From positions 22,451,714 to 22,515,713 of the forward strand of contig CM049320.1 in NCBI GenBank assembly GCA_026874595.1: 64,000 nucleotides of DNA. The letters run 5' to 3'. Below the pieces are notes generated by a model, which saw only the letters and a list, made by a program, of their open reading frames with translations, searched no databases and was not told the DNA's origin. Source of the stretch: Sipunculus nudus (lineage: Eukaryota > Annelida > Sipuncula > Golfingiida > Sipunculidae). How positions within the stretch are numbered: the first letter of the stretch is position 1; every line of letters starts with the position of its first letter. The position numbers were made by a program, and so were the translations under genes. Of this stretch, positions 21,214 through 30,825 are shown piece after piece.

Positions 21214-23504
21214 TGAGTTTATGTATGAGTTTATTTATTATAGTGTCATGTACAATAATACATGAAAAATATAATAAATGTCTGCTTATAGTACCCAACC
21301 CTCGCAGGGGTTTATATGACACTCAATTCTCTAGTCGATAATGGTGGTACAGGCGTACAAACAGTTCTTTCTTATCTCCCATGCTTTGGCTACAAAGTCA
21401 CTGATTTCTTAAACACAGTTTTGAAGCAGGTATATAAATTGACTTTTAGGAGATAATCCTAACAACTCGGTTTCACTGTTATGAATAGATTTGTAAAGTT
21501 TCTCTCTTATTTCCTCATATTTTGGACATGAGCATATGAAATGGATTTCATCTTCAATTGAATTGTCCTCACACATGGTGCATATTCTTTCCTCGGGTTT
21601 TAATTTTCTAAATTTACCTGTGATTGCGTCTCGAATATTTTTAAACCTCCCAACTTCAATTTCTAACGGTAAGATTCCACATCTAAGCTGTGCCATTAAG
21701 GATCTCTTTTCTCGCGTTAAATAACGAGTGACATAAGGTTCATTAGAGAATGAAGGTTTTAGTAATGCGTATGTTCTTAGTTTTGGCTTTAATTTTATTT
21801 CTTCTAGCCACTTAGATTCGTAGAATTCTCGTAATTTTTTGCCAACATTTTCAATAGGACATACTAACCCCTGAGCAACAATATGCGATACATTCGCAAT
21901 ATCTAGAATTTCTTCTACTTTAGCTGACCAGTTGTTATATCTTAACTCCCGGTCCCAGTTGAAAATTTGTTTTACAAGCCTTCCTTCGTCCATTAATATG
22001 AGCTTATTCCAAAATTTAAGTATTTTCATCTGGCGCCTTTCTAAACTGGGGATCCACCCCATATCCCCAGTTAAACCTAGGATGGGACATAATTTATGAA
22101 CTCCTAGAAAATACCTTATAGCCTTGTTCTGAACTTTATCAACGGTCGGGGATTTACAGTGACCCCATACCTCACAAGCATGATCAAGCACTGGTACTAC
22201 GGCACTGTGATAAGTTTAGTATAAGAATGATAAGAAACATTTTTGAAGTATTTAAATTTTGAAATTATATTCCCAAGTGCTCTTGAACCAGCGTCTGATA
22301 AAACATCACTTCCGGTTTTATAATCCATATGCTCCGAAAGATAAAATCCTAAATATTTATACTCCTTGACAATTTTTAAATTAAACTTGTTTAAATTAAA
22401 TTTGGACGGAGTAAGCGATTTTTTACGATCACGGAAATGGATAACATTACTTTTAATCGGATTCGGATGTAGCTGCCATAACTTACACCACGAGTCTAAG
22501 TACGAGAGCATACATTGTAGGGCACTAGCAGTCGGTGCCATTAGCGCGATGTCATCAGCGTACAGTAATATACTAATTTTAGTAAAGCCACAAGTAATCC
22601 CCATGTTGAGCGAATTGATAACTCGTACCAACTCATTCAGATAAATATTAAATATTGTAGGTGATAGGGGATCACCCTGGCGTACACCAGAACAGACCGT
22701 AAATTCATCAGTGAGCAGATCCGGATTAATTCTTACCTGTGCTTTGTTATTCTCATACATAGACTTCAATGCATAATATAGTTTACCATCAATATTTAAC
22801 TCTAGCAACCGGTAAAGGAAAAGGTCTCTATTTATTTTGTCAAAGGCCTTTTCCATATCGATTAGGGCTACAAATACCTCTTTGCCCATATTAATGTAAT
22901 TGGTCACAATGCTTGTAAGAGTAAAAATATGTTCAACACATGACCGACCCCTTCGAAACCCATTTTGCTCTTCAGCTATTAATCCCAAAGAATCACAATA
23001 CGAGGATATTCGCCTTTCAATTAATGCGCTGTAAACTTTCCCTACACAAGATAACAATGAAATACCTCTGTAACTCAGAGGCTCATGGGGATCCTTCCCT
23101 TTTTTCAAGATATGGGCAATAAGTGATTTATTCCAACAGGTAGGCACCGTACCTTTGTTAAAGCAAAGAGTAAATAGTCTATACATCATTAACATGACAG
23201 TGTGACTTCTTAGAACCTCGTTTGGTATAAAATCGATTCCAACACTTTTCCTATTTTTTAGGTGCTTAACGATGGATTCTATTTCATGAAAAGAAATATC
23301 ACAGTTTAGCATAATATTACTTTCATAGTGAGGGAGCTTCATTTTATTTTCTTCGCTTAAAATAATATATTTTATGTTTTCATGAAACCGTTTATCCAAA
23401 TCCGATACCTCTGTCTGTTGGTATAATTTTAAGAATTCTTTTCCCAATAGTTCCTTACAGTCGTCAAATCATACACTAAAACACCATTATTTCTGACCGA
23501 CAAG
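21214..23504 (-). mobile_element. 5'-truncated non-LTR retrotransposon (LINE)
   Basis: About 2.29 kb, transcribed on the minus strand. TTGGTA (plus strand) flanks both sides (21208-21213 and 23505-23510), and the flanks are the two halves of one R1 repeat, so both boundaries are well supported. The 3' end is a short tail of 'ataaactcat'-type repeats rather than poly-A. Only the region from just before the RT to the C-terminus remains, and the endonuclease is missing. RTE-like or CR1-like families fit the RT motifs and short-repeat tail, but the clade is not resolved. Confidence 0.85.
21409..23447 (-). pseudogene. LINE reverse transcriptase, broken by one frameshift
   Basis: The upstream segment (23447-22197, 416 residues) opens with the linker that precedes LINE RTs. 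It carries the RT core: 'PLSYRGISLLS' (123-133), first catalytic Asp in 'LIDMEKAFD' (195-203), 'GVRQGDPLSP' (254-263), and the YADD box at 296-299. A one-base frameshift near 22191-22200 separates it from the next segment (22191-21409, 260 residues). That segment continues with 'DHACEVWG' and ends in a zinc-knuckle-like C204-xx-C207...H217...C222 motif. Active-site residues are intact, so inactivity comes from the 5' truncation and the single frameshift. The insertion is probably not very old. Confidence 0.85.
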
Positions 23505-23665
23505 TTGGTAAGTAGATATGGTGAGTTGTGTAAAAAAATCATCAAAGCCCTGGTAGGTTACCGCGGTGAAACTAATTGTATAGTTAACGGACGGATAAAC
23601 AGATGGAAAGACGGACGGACTTTTGGTATAACATAATACGTCCCGTCATGGACGAGCGTATGAAA
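23505..23665 (-). repeat. R1 repeat, proximal half, right of the LINE insertion
   Basis: The minus strand matches 9207-9350 of the intact R1 copy ('gggacgtattatg', CCGTCCGTC words, 'ccagggctttgatga'). It is cut at TTGGTA (23505-23510), where the LINE begins. Confidence 0.7.
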
Positions 23666-23687
23666 GTGGGGAAAAAAATCATACAAG

Positions 23688-24075
23688 TGTGACTAAAACC
23701 TAATCAACTCTGGAGACCTTTTAGATGCACCTGTTACTATAACGAGACGTAGATCCCATTAAAATTTTATAGAAATAGCGTCACATGTAAAAAATGTAAA
23801 AACAAAATCCAAAAAAAATCTAAGTGTGACCAAAGCATACTCAGCTCTGGAGATCCATAAGAAACACCTGTACTTCAATTAGAAGTAAATCTAAGAACAA
23901 CTTTTCGAGATATCGCGTCAGATATGAAATGTTGAAATTTTGCATAAAAAATCATTAAAGAAATAAAAAAATCATGAAAATGTGACCGAAACCTTATCAA
24001 CTATGGATACCAATAAGATACACCTGCTACCACAACTTGAAGTAGATCCACTTTTCGGTATATTGCGTCGCGTAA
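23688..24075. repeat. R4 tandem repeat, three diverged units
   Basis: Units of about 136-156 bp start near 23688, 23824 and 23980. They share 'gtgaccaaagc', 'tcagctctggaga', 'acacctg' and 'gaagtaga' themes. Confidence 0.7.
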
Positions 24076-24699
24076 CAATTGTTTAGGGGGAGGACGGACG
24101 GTGCTGATTACTTTATCCCCCCCGCTCCGCTGAGGTAGGGGATAATAATATAACTTTAAGTTCCGATCGGCCACTTTCGGTGAATTTATTGTAACCTTCA
24201 TTTTTTCTGTTTATCTTTAAAGTGAGCTATTTACTTTGATTTCTGGACTACTCAGGGTACACAATTATGAACTCTTCACAGAAGAGTTCTTATAACACCC
24301 CTATAATGAATGTATGAGTGGGTCTATCTACAAGCTGTTGGTAAACAGGGTACACGGGCCCATGAAGACAAACAGAAAAAAAAACAACGTGACCGGACGT
24401 AGCTGTTCACGCCATTTACAAACCTCTGTATAGTTTGCCACTAGAGGGCCTTGTTTGGACTACGATTGGAGGACATTTTTACGGGTCACTTCAACTGTTA
24501 TAAACACATGGATAAAAGATAAACGGGCAGCTTGTGCACAGCGGGATCGGCCAATTCCTATTTTCTTGGATAATTAATATAAAAGGTTCAATGTGTTACC
24601 TATATTTTATACACATCACACATCGGAATAGGCCCCTTAAATGTTAGCGCATATAATGCCAAGATAGAATAATAACCTTTCATTTTCTACTTGTATACA

Positions 24700-25093
24700 G
24701 CTAAATAATACTAATATTTCAGCGTCATCTAATTTTTCATTACCGTACTTATGCGCATCTTATGTAAACTTTTATATATACATTTCATTTATATTGTACA
24801 CAGTTGTGCTTTATTTGTATTTTAACTTCGTTTTATGTATTTAGCAACTCTGTTGCATACTTTTCATAACGAAACTTGACCACATATATTTGTACTTTGA
24901 CTTTAGCTGTGTTTTACGTCACCGCGTTTTCGCATAAAATTCTGTGATTGTATGATGTAATTTTAGTTTTTGGACTTATTGACTATTGTATTTTATTGTG
25001 ATGTATCTATGTATTACAGGGCCCTTCTGTAAACAGAATTTTATTCTGATAAAGGCTACACTGAAAGATGTTGTAATAAATAAATAAATAAAT
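24700..25093 (+). mobile_element. Possible 3' end of a LINE with (TAAA)n tail
   Basis: A non-coding AT-rich segment ends in '...ttctgtaaacagaatttta' and then (TAAA)n at about 25075-25093. This ending resembles 3' UTRs of mollusc non-LTR elements. No coding remnant is joined to it, so it is tentative. Confidence 0.35.
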
Positions 25094-25099
25094 AGCGCA

Positions 25100-26015
25100 T
25101 CCTGGCTGTAGGCTCGACAGGACCTTGCCTGGCATTTGTCCTTCGGTCCGGCGTCCGTCTATAATATTCAAATAATAATTCTTCTCCTTTATTTCTTGAC
25201 TGATCGTGCTTGTGTTTGTTTTATCAATAAGTGCTGGGTGCTGGCTTTTCAACTGCTACACAAAACTTTGAAACTCAAAAATAATTAAACTTTAAGCAAA
25301 CAAAAAATAAAATAACCAAAAATGCTTCCCCTTCTTTATTTTAAAGCCGATTTTTATTTTGCATTTTTTATCTGATAAGGCTAGAAGTGGAGAAATGAAA
25401 TACTGGTACTTTAGACCGACAAAAAAAGTCGCTTCACGGTGTTAGCTCCTGTCAGCCCCTCCAAAACTAAAGTAAAGTATTCCCTTGGCTTTAGGCCTTA
25501 AACGTCAGCATTAAAAATGTTACACAAAAAGTGTATAGATGGTGGAAAATGATAAACATTGTTTGGAAGCTGGAAATCTATAAAAGCTTCCACTTTGCAA
25601 ATAAAGGTACGCTTTGTATAATGTCCGACAAAGCTTTAATGTAGTAATGTAATCTCATCACGTATACTGGTCCCGATTGTATGGATTAACATTAAAACCA
25701 GCCAGGCAAAGAGCATGTCTCAGAGATACATGAGGAAATGGCACTCTTCCTCTTTTCTTTTAATCGCACTTCCAGAAATAGTTAAAATATTTCAAATTAG
25801 CACTGGATTACTTGATTATATATTATGGGTATATTGCAGAGGAACTTTGTAATCAGTCATTTCGCGAATTTCTTTGCTCCATTACTTTGAAAAATAGAGG
25901 GCATGGAACTGAAATAAGTTTGTTATACTATTTGCTTAAAACACATGGTGTAATAATTATAACCAATTTGCAATTATTACACATAATGCATTGAAAGTTT
26001 AGTCTGGGTATATAT
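25100..26015. other. Gene-free DNA
   Basis: No supported gene. A GTCCGGCGTCCGTC phrase near 25140 may belong to an R3-like repeat. Confidence 0.5.
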
Positions 26016-26164
26016 ATATATGACGTATATATGTATATATATTAATCTAATGGTTAATTTTATAATGATATAATTATATAATTACATATATATATATACA
26101 TATATATACATATATATGCTATGATCCTCTATTTATATAATTATATAATTATATATATATTTTC

Positions 26165-26255
<91 letters not shown>

Positions 26256-26265
26256 TATATTATGA
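26016..26265. repeat. Compound TA/CA microsatellite
   Basis: Interrupted (TA)n blocks with a short (CA)n block at about 26196-26212 occupy most of 250 bp. Confidence 0.9.
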
Positions 26266-26654
26266 TCACCTCTAAATAAGGCTCAGACAACTTGTCAATC
26301 TTATGGTAAATGAGAGAAAGAGTGGAAGCGGCCAAGTAGATTTAAGCAAAATCTTGGTTAATGTGCAATCAAAGTAAGGGAACCATTTTTTTAATATTGG
26401 TAAGAGTGCTTGGATAGGTGAAAGAGGGATGGGCCCATTGGTGCTTGTAATATCGCTCACCCAGTGGACACCTTGTATCAAGTGCCTGTGAAGCAGTACT
26501 TCACATTCATCAAATTTTTAACGAAAAAAAAAATTACATCATGCAGTTACGATTGGATAAATACATGGCAGGAGAATATTTTTAAACAATTGCATATAGG
26601 TAACCGCTGTTTTTTTGTATATTACGTTTCTATAGTAAAGGCAAACTTGGGATC

Positions 26655-26725
26655 TGTTGCAGCCCAGTGCTAGAGCATAAGTTCTGCAAACGGAAGGTCA
26701 CGGGTTCGTTTTCTATTGGCAGGGT
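26655..26725 (+). other. Possible relic tRNA-derived SINE head
   Basis: 'gtgctagagcataag' resembles a Pol III A box and 'ggtcacgggttcg' resembles a B box about 35 bp downstream, but the B box is damaged. It could be chance. Confidence 0.25.
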
Positions 26726-26769
26726 ACTTTTCTGTGCATTCACGTTATCATATAATACTTTATATATAA

Positions 26770-27980
26770 TATATAAAATCGGACATCCGGTCGGGCGACC
26801 TTGTTATGGTAAACGGACAAAGGACTATGTTTACCCACACGCAGAACCATAACAAGGTGAAAAGCAGCTGAAACTGAAACCTTTGTGTAAAGCAAAAGCG
26901 AACTGACAATGTGATATAATATGTATAACATTACTATTGATTTATCCCTTTAATTAAATTTTTCCGCGAATAACAAGCCTTTTCAGTACCGACCTAGGGG
27001 AAGAAAATTGTTGTGATCTCCTAATTGTTACAGGAGCCCTCTTATTGTGTGACACGGGCGTAACTCGTGTTGTAGTGCTGTTGCCTGGCCGCTTGTTGAA
27101 CTCTCGCTGTCATGCTAGCTTGGGGCTTTCTCGCCTGTTCGAGCCGGGGCGAGCTCACGTGTGCACCCTGGTATGTAGAGACACAGCGATGTCTTTCTAG
27201 ATGATTCCTGTAACGCGTGTTTACTGTGTATTATGTTAGATTGTTCGAGAAATAGAAGCTTCTCGGCTTGAGGTGAAAAGTTCTATAAAGGGCTGTGCTT
27301 TACAGCCGAGGGAGAGGTGAGAGAATATTCCAGCGGACACAGACGTGTTTATGTCAGTTTGTGGGACCTGTCCGATTATCTAGTAATGTCAGGGATTCTG
27401 CTATTACTAACTCTATATAATTTAATGCTGCCTGTCTCAAGCTTACTTTCTGGATTGTTACAAGAGCTTTACATTGGACTGATATTCTCCGAGAGAATTC
27501 GTGTGAACTGTTCGCCGGCTTATACATTTTAAAGGACTTATCGTTGTGACAGTGATGGTATCTAGGTAACGTGCACTTATTTTACTGTGTGATTGTATTG
27601 ATTTGCTTTAATACTGTGTAATTGTATTGATTTAGTGTAACGTAATGTCAGGGTTGTTTTAAGAGTAAATTATAGTTATTTGTTGACGAAAAACCACTGA
27701 CTTTCTATATTCATTCCCTTAGACATTTCACGCTGCCTTGTGTTACAGAATCTGATTTTTATATCTCCTTGACAGGATTTGTGTCCATCACACATACGTG
27801 ATCTGTTGATATTAGGTTCCGTAACATAATTGAAAGGGTGGCACCCACAAAAAGAAATAAAGATTATGTCTGTGATATCAGCAAACCCTAACAAATTACG
27901 TCATCCATATTAACGGAAGTGGGTCATATAGCTCCGGCGAGGCAATTCCCGATTGTTCACAATTTGATTTTATTTAAATT
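26770..27980. other. Gene-free DNA with dispersed-repeat fragments
   Basis: Around 26780-26870 the phrase 'ccttgttatggtaaacgg' recurs in diverged form at 29975-30050, so a dispersed repeat is present. At 27000-27340 GC content is higher and a TATAAAG motif sits at about 27283. It might be an LTR or promoter remnant, but no matching partner or coding region supports that. Confidence 0.4.
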
Positions 27981-27992
27981 TCATATTTGATT

Positions 27993-28013
27993 ATATATAT
28001 ATATATATATATA
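27993..28013. repeat. TA microsatellite at the left edge of the Penelope-like element
   Basis: A short (TA)n run immediately before the coding remnant. A much longer run follows the element at 29146. Confidence 0.9.
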
Positions 28014-28014
28014 T

Positions 28015-28486
28015 AATTCTGACAACGCTGTGAATGCACCTCAAAAACAATGTAACTGCCGTAAAAAAGACGAATGTCCTATGAATGGTCAATGTCAGCT
28101 GAAATGCATTGTCTATAAGGCAACAGTTAGAACAGACAATGACGTGAAACACTACATAGGGTGTACTGAAGGTGATTTCAAGACAAGATATTATAACCAC
28201 AAGCAATCCTTTCGGAACAGATCCCACGCTAAAAATACTGAACTGTCTAAACACATTTGGTCACTAAAAGACATCAATATCAATTACAAGCTCTCCTGGG
28301 AAATATCTGCCAAGGCAGCACCTTACTTCTGTGGGACTAGGAAGTGTGATCTCTGCTTGTCTGAAAAGCTACTTATAGCTACGCCCCCCCCCCCCCCCCC
28401 CCGGATCATTGTTGAACTCAAGAGCTGAAATTCTCTCCAAGTGCCGCCATCAAAACAAATTCACCCTGAAATATTTTAAAACCTAG
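28015..28486 (+). pseudogene. GIY-YIG endonuclease C-terminus of a Penelope-like element
   Basis: The frame opens directly at the TA junction. It reads a Cys-rich linker finger ('QCNCRKKDECPMNGQC', 'LKC'), then the nuclease: 'CIVYKATV' in the GIY position, 'YIGCTEGDFKTRYYNHKQSF' with the conserved Arg and His, and 'NTELSKHIW' with the catalytic-type Glu. Near the end comes 'RKCDLCLSEK'. A run of 19 Cs (28384-28402) then throws the frame, giving an early stop at 28426. The genuine tail resumes in another frame from 28427 ('SKCRHQNKFTLKYF') to TAG at 28484-28486. The poly-C expansion therefore lies inside what was coding sequence. Confidence 0.8.
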
Positions 28487-29074
28487 CATTCGTACTAATA
28501 TTCAGCGTGCCCCATTAACCCCCCCCCCCCCCCAACGAGGATCCGCTGGGCAGACTCATCTGTTCAGGTAGTTGTTCTCTCACTGCTGGCTCGTGGAGTC
28601 CATTGGATGACAGGAAAGTTCTACTTTATCCTGGTCTATTGGGCTTTACGACCTTCAGCTAGGAGACTTGCACCACTTGGTATGAGTATAGTATATTTGC
28701 CTTTTATATTGTATATTTGCCTTGTATATTGTGTATTTTCATAGTATATGTGTATTTTTATCATATGTATACTACTGATATGTTCACTGCTTCCAAGGCC
28801 CTATTAGAAATCATTTCAATATGCTGATTGAGCATCCTGGTTATATCCTTGTATTATATTTACAATTTACTACATAATATAACCTCTTTGCCCTGCCCTG
28901 TTATGTTCCAGTATCGCACGTGTACCCCGACCAATCCTATTGTGCACCCGAGAACAATAGGATCAGTGTCAGTCTTTCACATGCCCCCCCCCACCCGAAT
29001 CGCACAAAGCATAATCTCGTAATCTCGTAAAGTCTGGGCTTTTCAAACCACGACGTTAGCTTCATTCTAACCAC

Positions 29075-29122
29075 ATTCACCTGATGATCGGGTCGCATCC
29101 CGTGAAACAGACTGTTGTGAAT
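29075..29122 (+). ncRNA. Type I hammerhead self-cleaving ribozyme
   Basis: All core elements are present in order. Stem I 5' strand ATTCAC (29075-29080) is followed by core CTGATGA (29081-29087). Stem II is CGGG (29089-29092), loop, CCCG (29099-29102). Core GAAA is at 29104-29107. Stem III is ACA (29107-29109), a three-base loop, TGT (29113-29115). The cleavage nucleotide is T29116, and the stem I 3' strand GTGAAT (29117-29122) is fully complementary to the 5' strand. Predicted cleavage is between 29116 and 29117. The one weak point is a U-U opposition (29088/29103) at the base of stem II. The very short stem III is usual for retroelement hammerheads, which often act as dimers. Confidence 0.85.
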
Positions 29123-29145
29123 TAACAGTGTTGTTTTTCTTCAGA

Positions 29146-29146
29146 G

Positions 29147-29234
<88 letters not shown>
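29146..29234. repeat. Long TA microsatellite
   Basis: An almost pure (TA)n run of about 89 bp directly after the hammerhead. The hammerhead fragment at 17.5 kb has the same neighbour. Confidence 0.95.
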
Positions 29235-29237
<3 letters not shown>

Positions 29238-29239
29238 GG

Positions 29240-30408
29240 GAGCCTGCCATGGTAACCATGCATATCTGTTTCCGATCATAGGCCAGCATGATTACAGTAC
29301 TTATTCACCCTTCAGTTCGTTTCCGTTTCTAGTCAGGCATTTAATTGATGCGTTAGGTACAACTATTTTGTAAAAACTGCCTCTTTTTATTGGTTATTTT
29401 TCTTTCAGTTGATACAGTACAGCGGCACCTGTAGTCGGCTATATAAGTGTTCGAATGACAGATGACGCCACTGTTGTATTCGGAATTTCAGGACAGCACG
29501 TCTTTCCATTGTGCTTTTATATTCTTAATAAAAGTATTTATTCATACCTCGTTTAATATTTACTAGTAATTCTGCGTGAATAATTCTATAAATTATGTGA
29601 TTTGATTATAATTTTCCAGGAAGGCATGTTACGTTATTATGCCCAGGTCTGCCGTGGCGCCACGTAAATGGGCCCAGTCACCATTAAAGCATGTTGGGTT
29701 AACATGAAAATAAGCTTCTTCCCTAAAAAAATAAATCTTTACTTGCTAAAATATTGCCTTGAAGCCGTTTGCTTACTGCTGTTAAATAGTGTTAAAAACA
29801 GTGAACCGGGCGCGATCGCAGGTGTCAACATAAACACGTTGCGTCGGGCCGTGTGCTGCGCGGAGCCACAGCACGTGCCAATCAGGAGATGCCCTGACTG
29901 ACTTGGCCCAAACATGTATACATGTTCCCGCTGGGTGAAACACTGCGTGTTTCCCCTCTTAATCGGCCCCCGGTCACGCGGCCTTGTTATGGTAAAAAGA
30001 CTGTGTTTTCTAACACGCATGGTTTTAACGAGGTGTTAAACAGTCGTATGCGAGGAAATGAGAATGTGTGCTGGAATGGTTTTGCTGAGAAACTTTTGTA
30101 TAAAGTTGATAGTGTGAAAGAATAAAATAAAAATATTGCTCCTGCTTATGTCCCTTTAAGTAATAAGGCCCAGTTAGGCAGGGGACCAGGTAATTGGAAT
30201 TATTTAATGCCCGGTTCGGCCATGGTGCCATGTTGTTAGTAATAATGACCAATTAGCCCATGGGGCAAAGATATTAATTATGTTATGATGCCATATTACT
30301 CTATATTTTTTGCGATGTCGCATGTACATAACAGTTGCTTAATTGTATGTATAAGTCCGTATAAAAAAGGACTCTGGTATTCGAACTTTGAGGACAGCTC
30401 GTCCCTCA
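29240..30408. other. Gene-free DNA with two related promoter-like segments
   Basis: Segments at about 29430-29510 and 30355-30410 share a TATA-like motif (ctatataag / gtataaaaaagg). This is followed by 'attcg...tttcaggacagc' and 'attcgaactttgaggacagc' respectively. The first has AATAAA some 90 bp further on. They may be parts of one LTR or terminal-repeat family, but no element body is visible. 29955-30050 repeats the 26.78-kb segment. Confidence 0.4.
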
Positions 30409-30409
<1 letters not shown>

Positions 30410-30465
<56 letters not shown>

Positions 30466-30466
30466 G
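30410..30466. repeat. TA microsatellite
   Basis: A pure (TA)n run. Confidence 0.95.
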
Positions 30467-30640
30467 TGGAACCTCTCCTAGTGGGCACCTACATTAAGTG
30501 GACACCTCTATAAAGTGGGCACTTTTGGGCAGTACCAATTTTCCTTCTCTTTATTATGATGAGCTAATGTGGGCACCTCTATATTCTTAAGAAGGGCAGT
30601 TTTCCAGAGCTAATGCGGGCACTTCACGGATTTTCAGGGT
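30467..30640. repeat. Possible pogo/Tigger-like transposon end
   Basis: It starts 'agtggaacctctcctagtgg' and repeats 'gtggacacctctataaagtg'. This wording resembles terminal repeats of pogo/Tigger elements. No second end or transposase was found, so it is only a suggestion. Confidence 0.3.
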
Positions 30641-30825
30641 TGAACTACCTCCTTATAGCAGCTTTGAAAGTCTTCTTTCTAGCACTTTTAAAGTTATTAT
30701 GATAATATTAATTCTTAATTATTTGATAATAATATACATAAATCTTAATTATAACAATAAAAACAAATGAACCAAATTTAGAGGTGTACAAGTGAACATT
30801 GTATAATAATTATTATAATCTACTT

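Larger units (their letters stand above)
28014..29145 (+). mobile_element. 5'-truncated Penelope-like retroelement with hammerhead ribozyme
   Basis: The element runs from one TA microsatellite to another. It holds the GIY-YIG C-terminus of the Penelope polyprotein (28015-28486), about 550 bp of non-coding 3' sequence with a second poly-C tract (28520-28534), and a type I hammerhead ribozyme (29075-29122). It stops where the TA array starts. Hammerheads in the terminal repeats are an established trait of Penelope-like elements. The RT domain is absent. TA on both sides suggests insertion into a TA array. Confidence 0.75.

Noticed and set aside
20798-21322. 174-codon minus-strand ORF
   Set aside because: It spans the R4 unit, half of the R1 repeat and the LINE 3' tail, so it is a chance frame across repeat boundaries.
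27000-27540. LTR retrotransposon terminal repeat
   Set aside because: A TATAAAG motif and higher GC are present, but no second copy, primer-binding site or gag-pol sequence was found.
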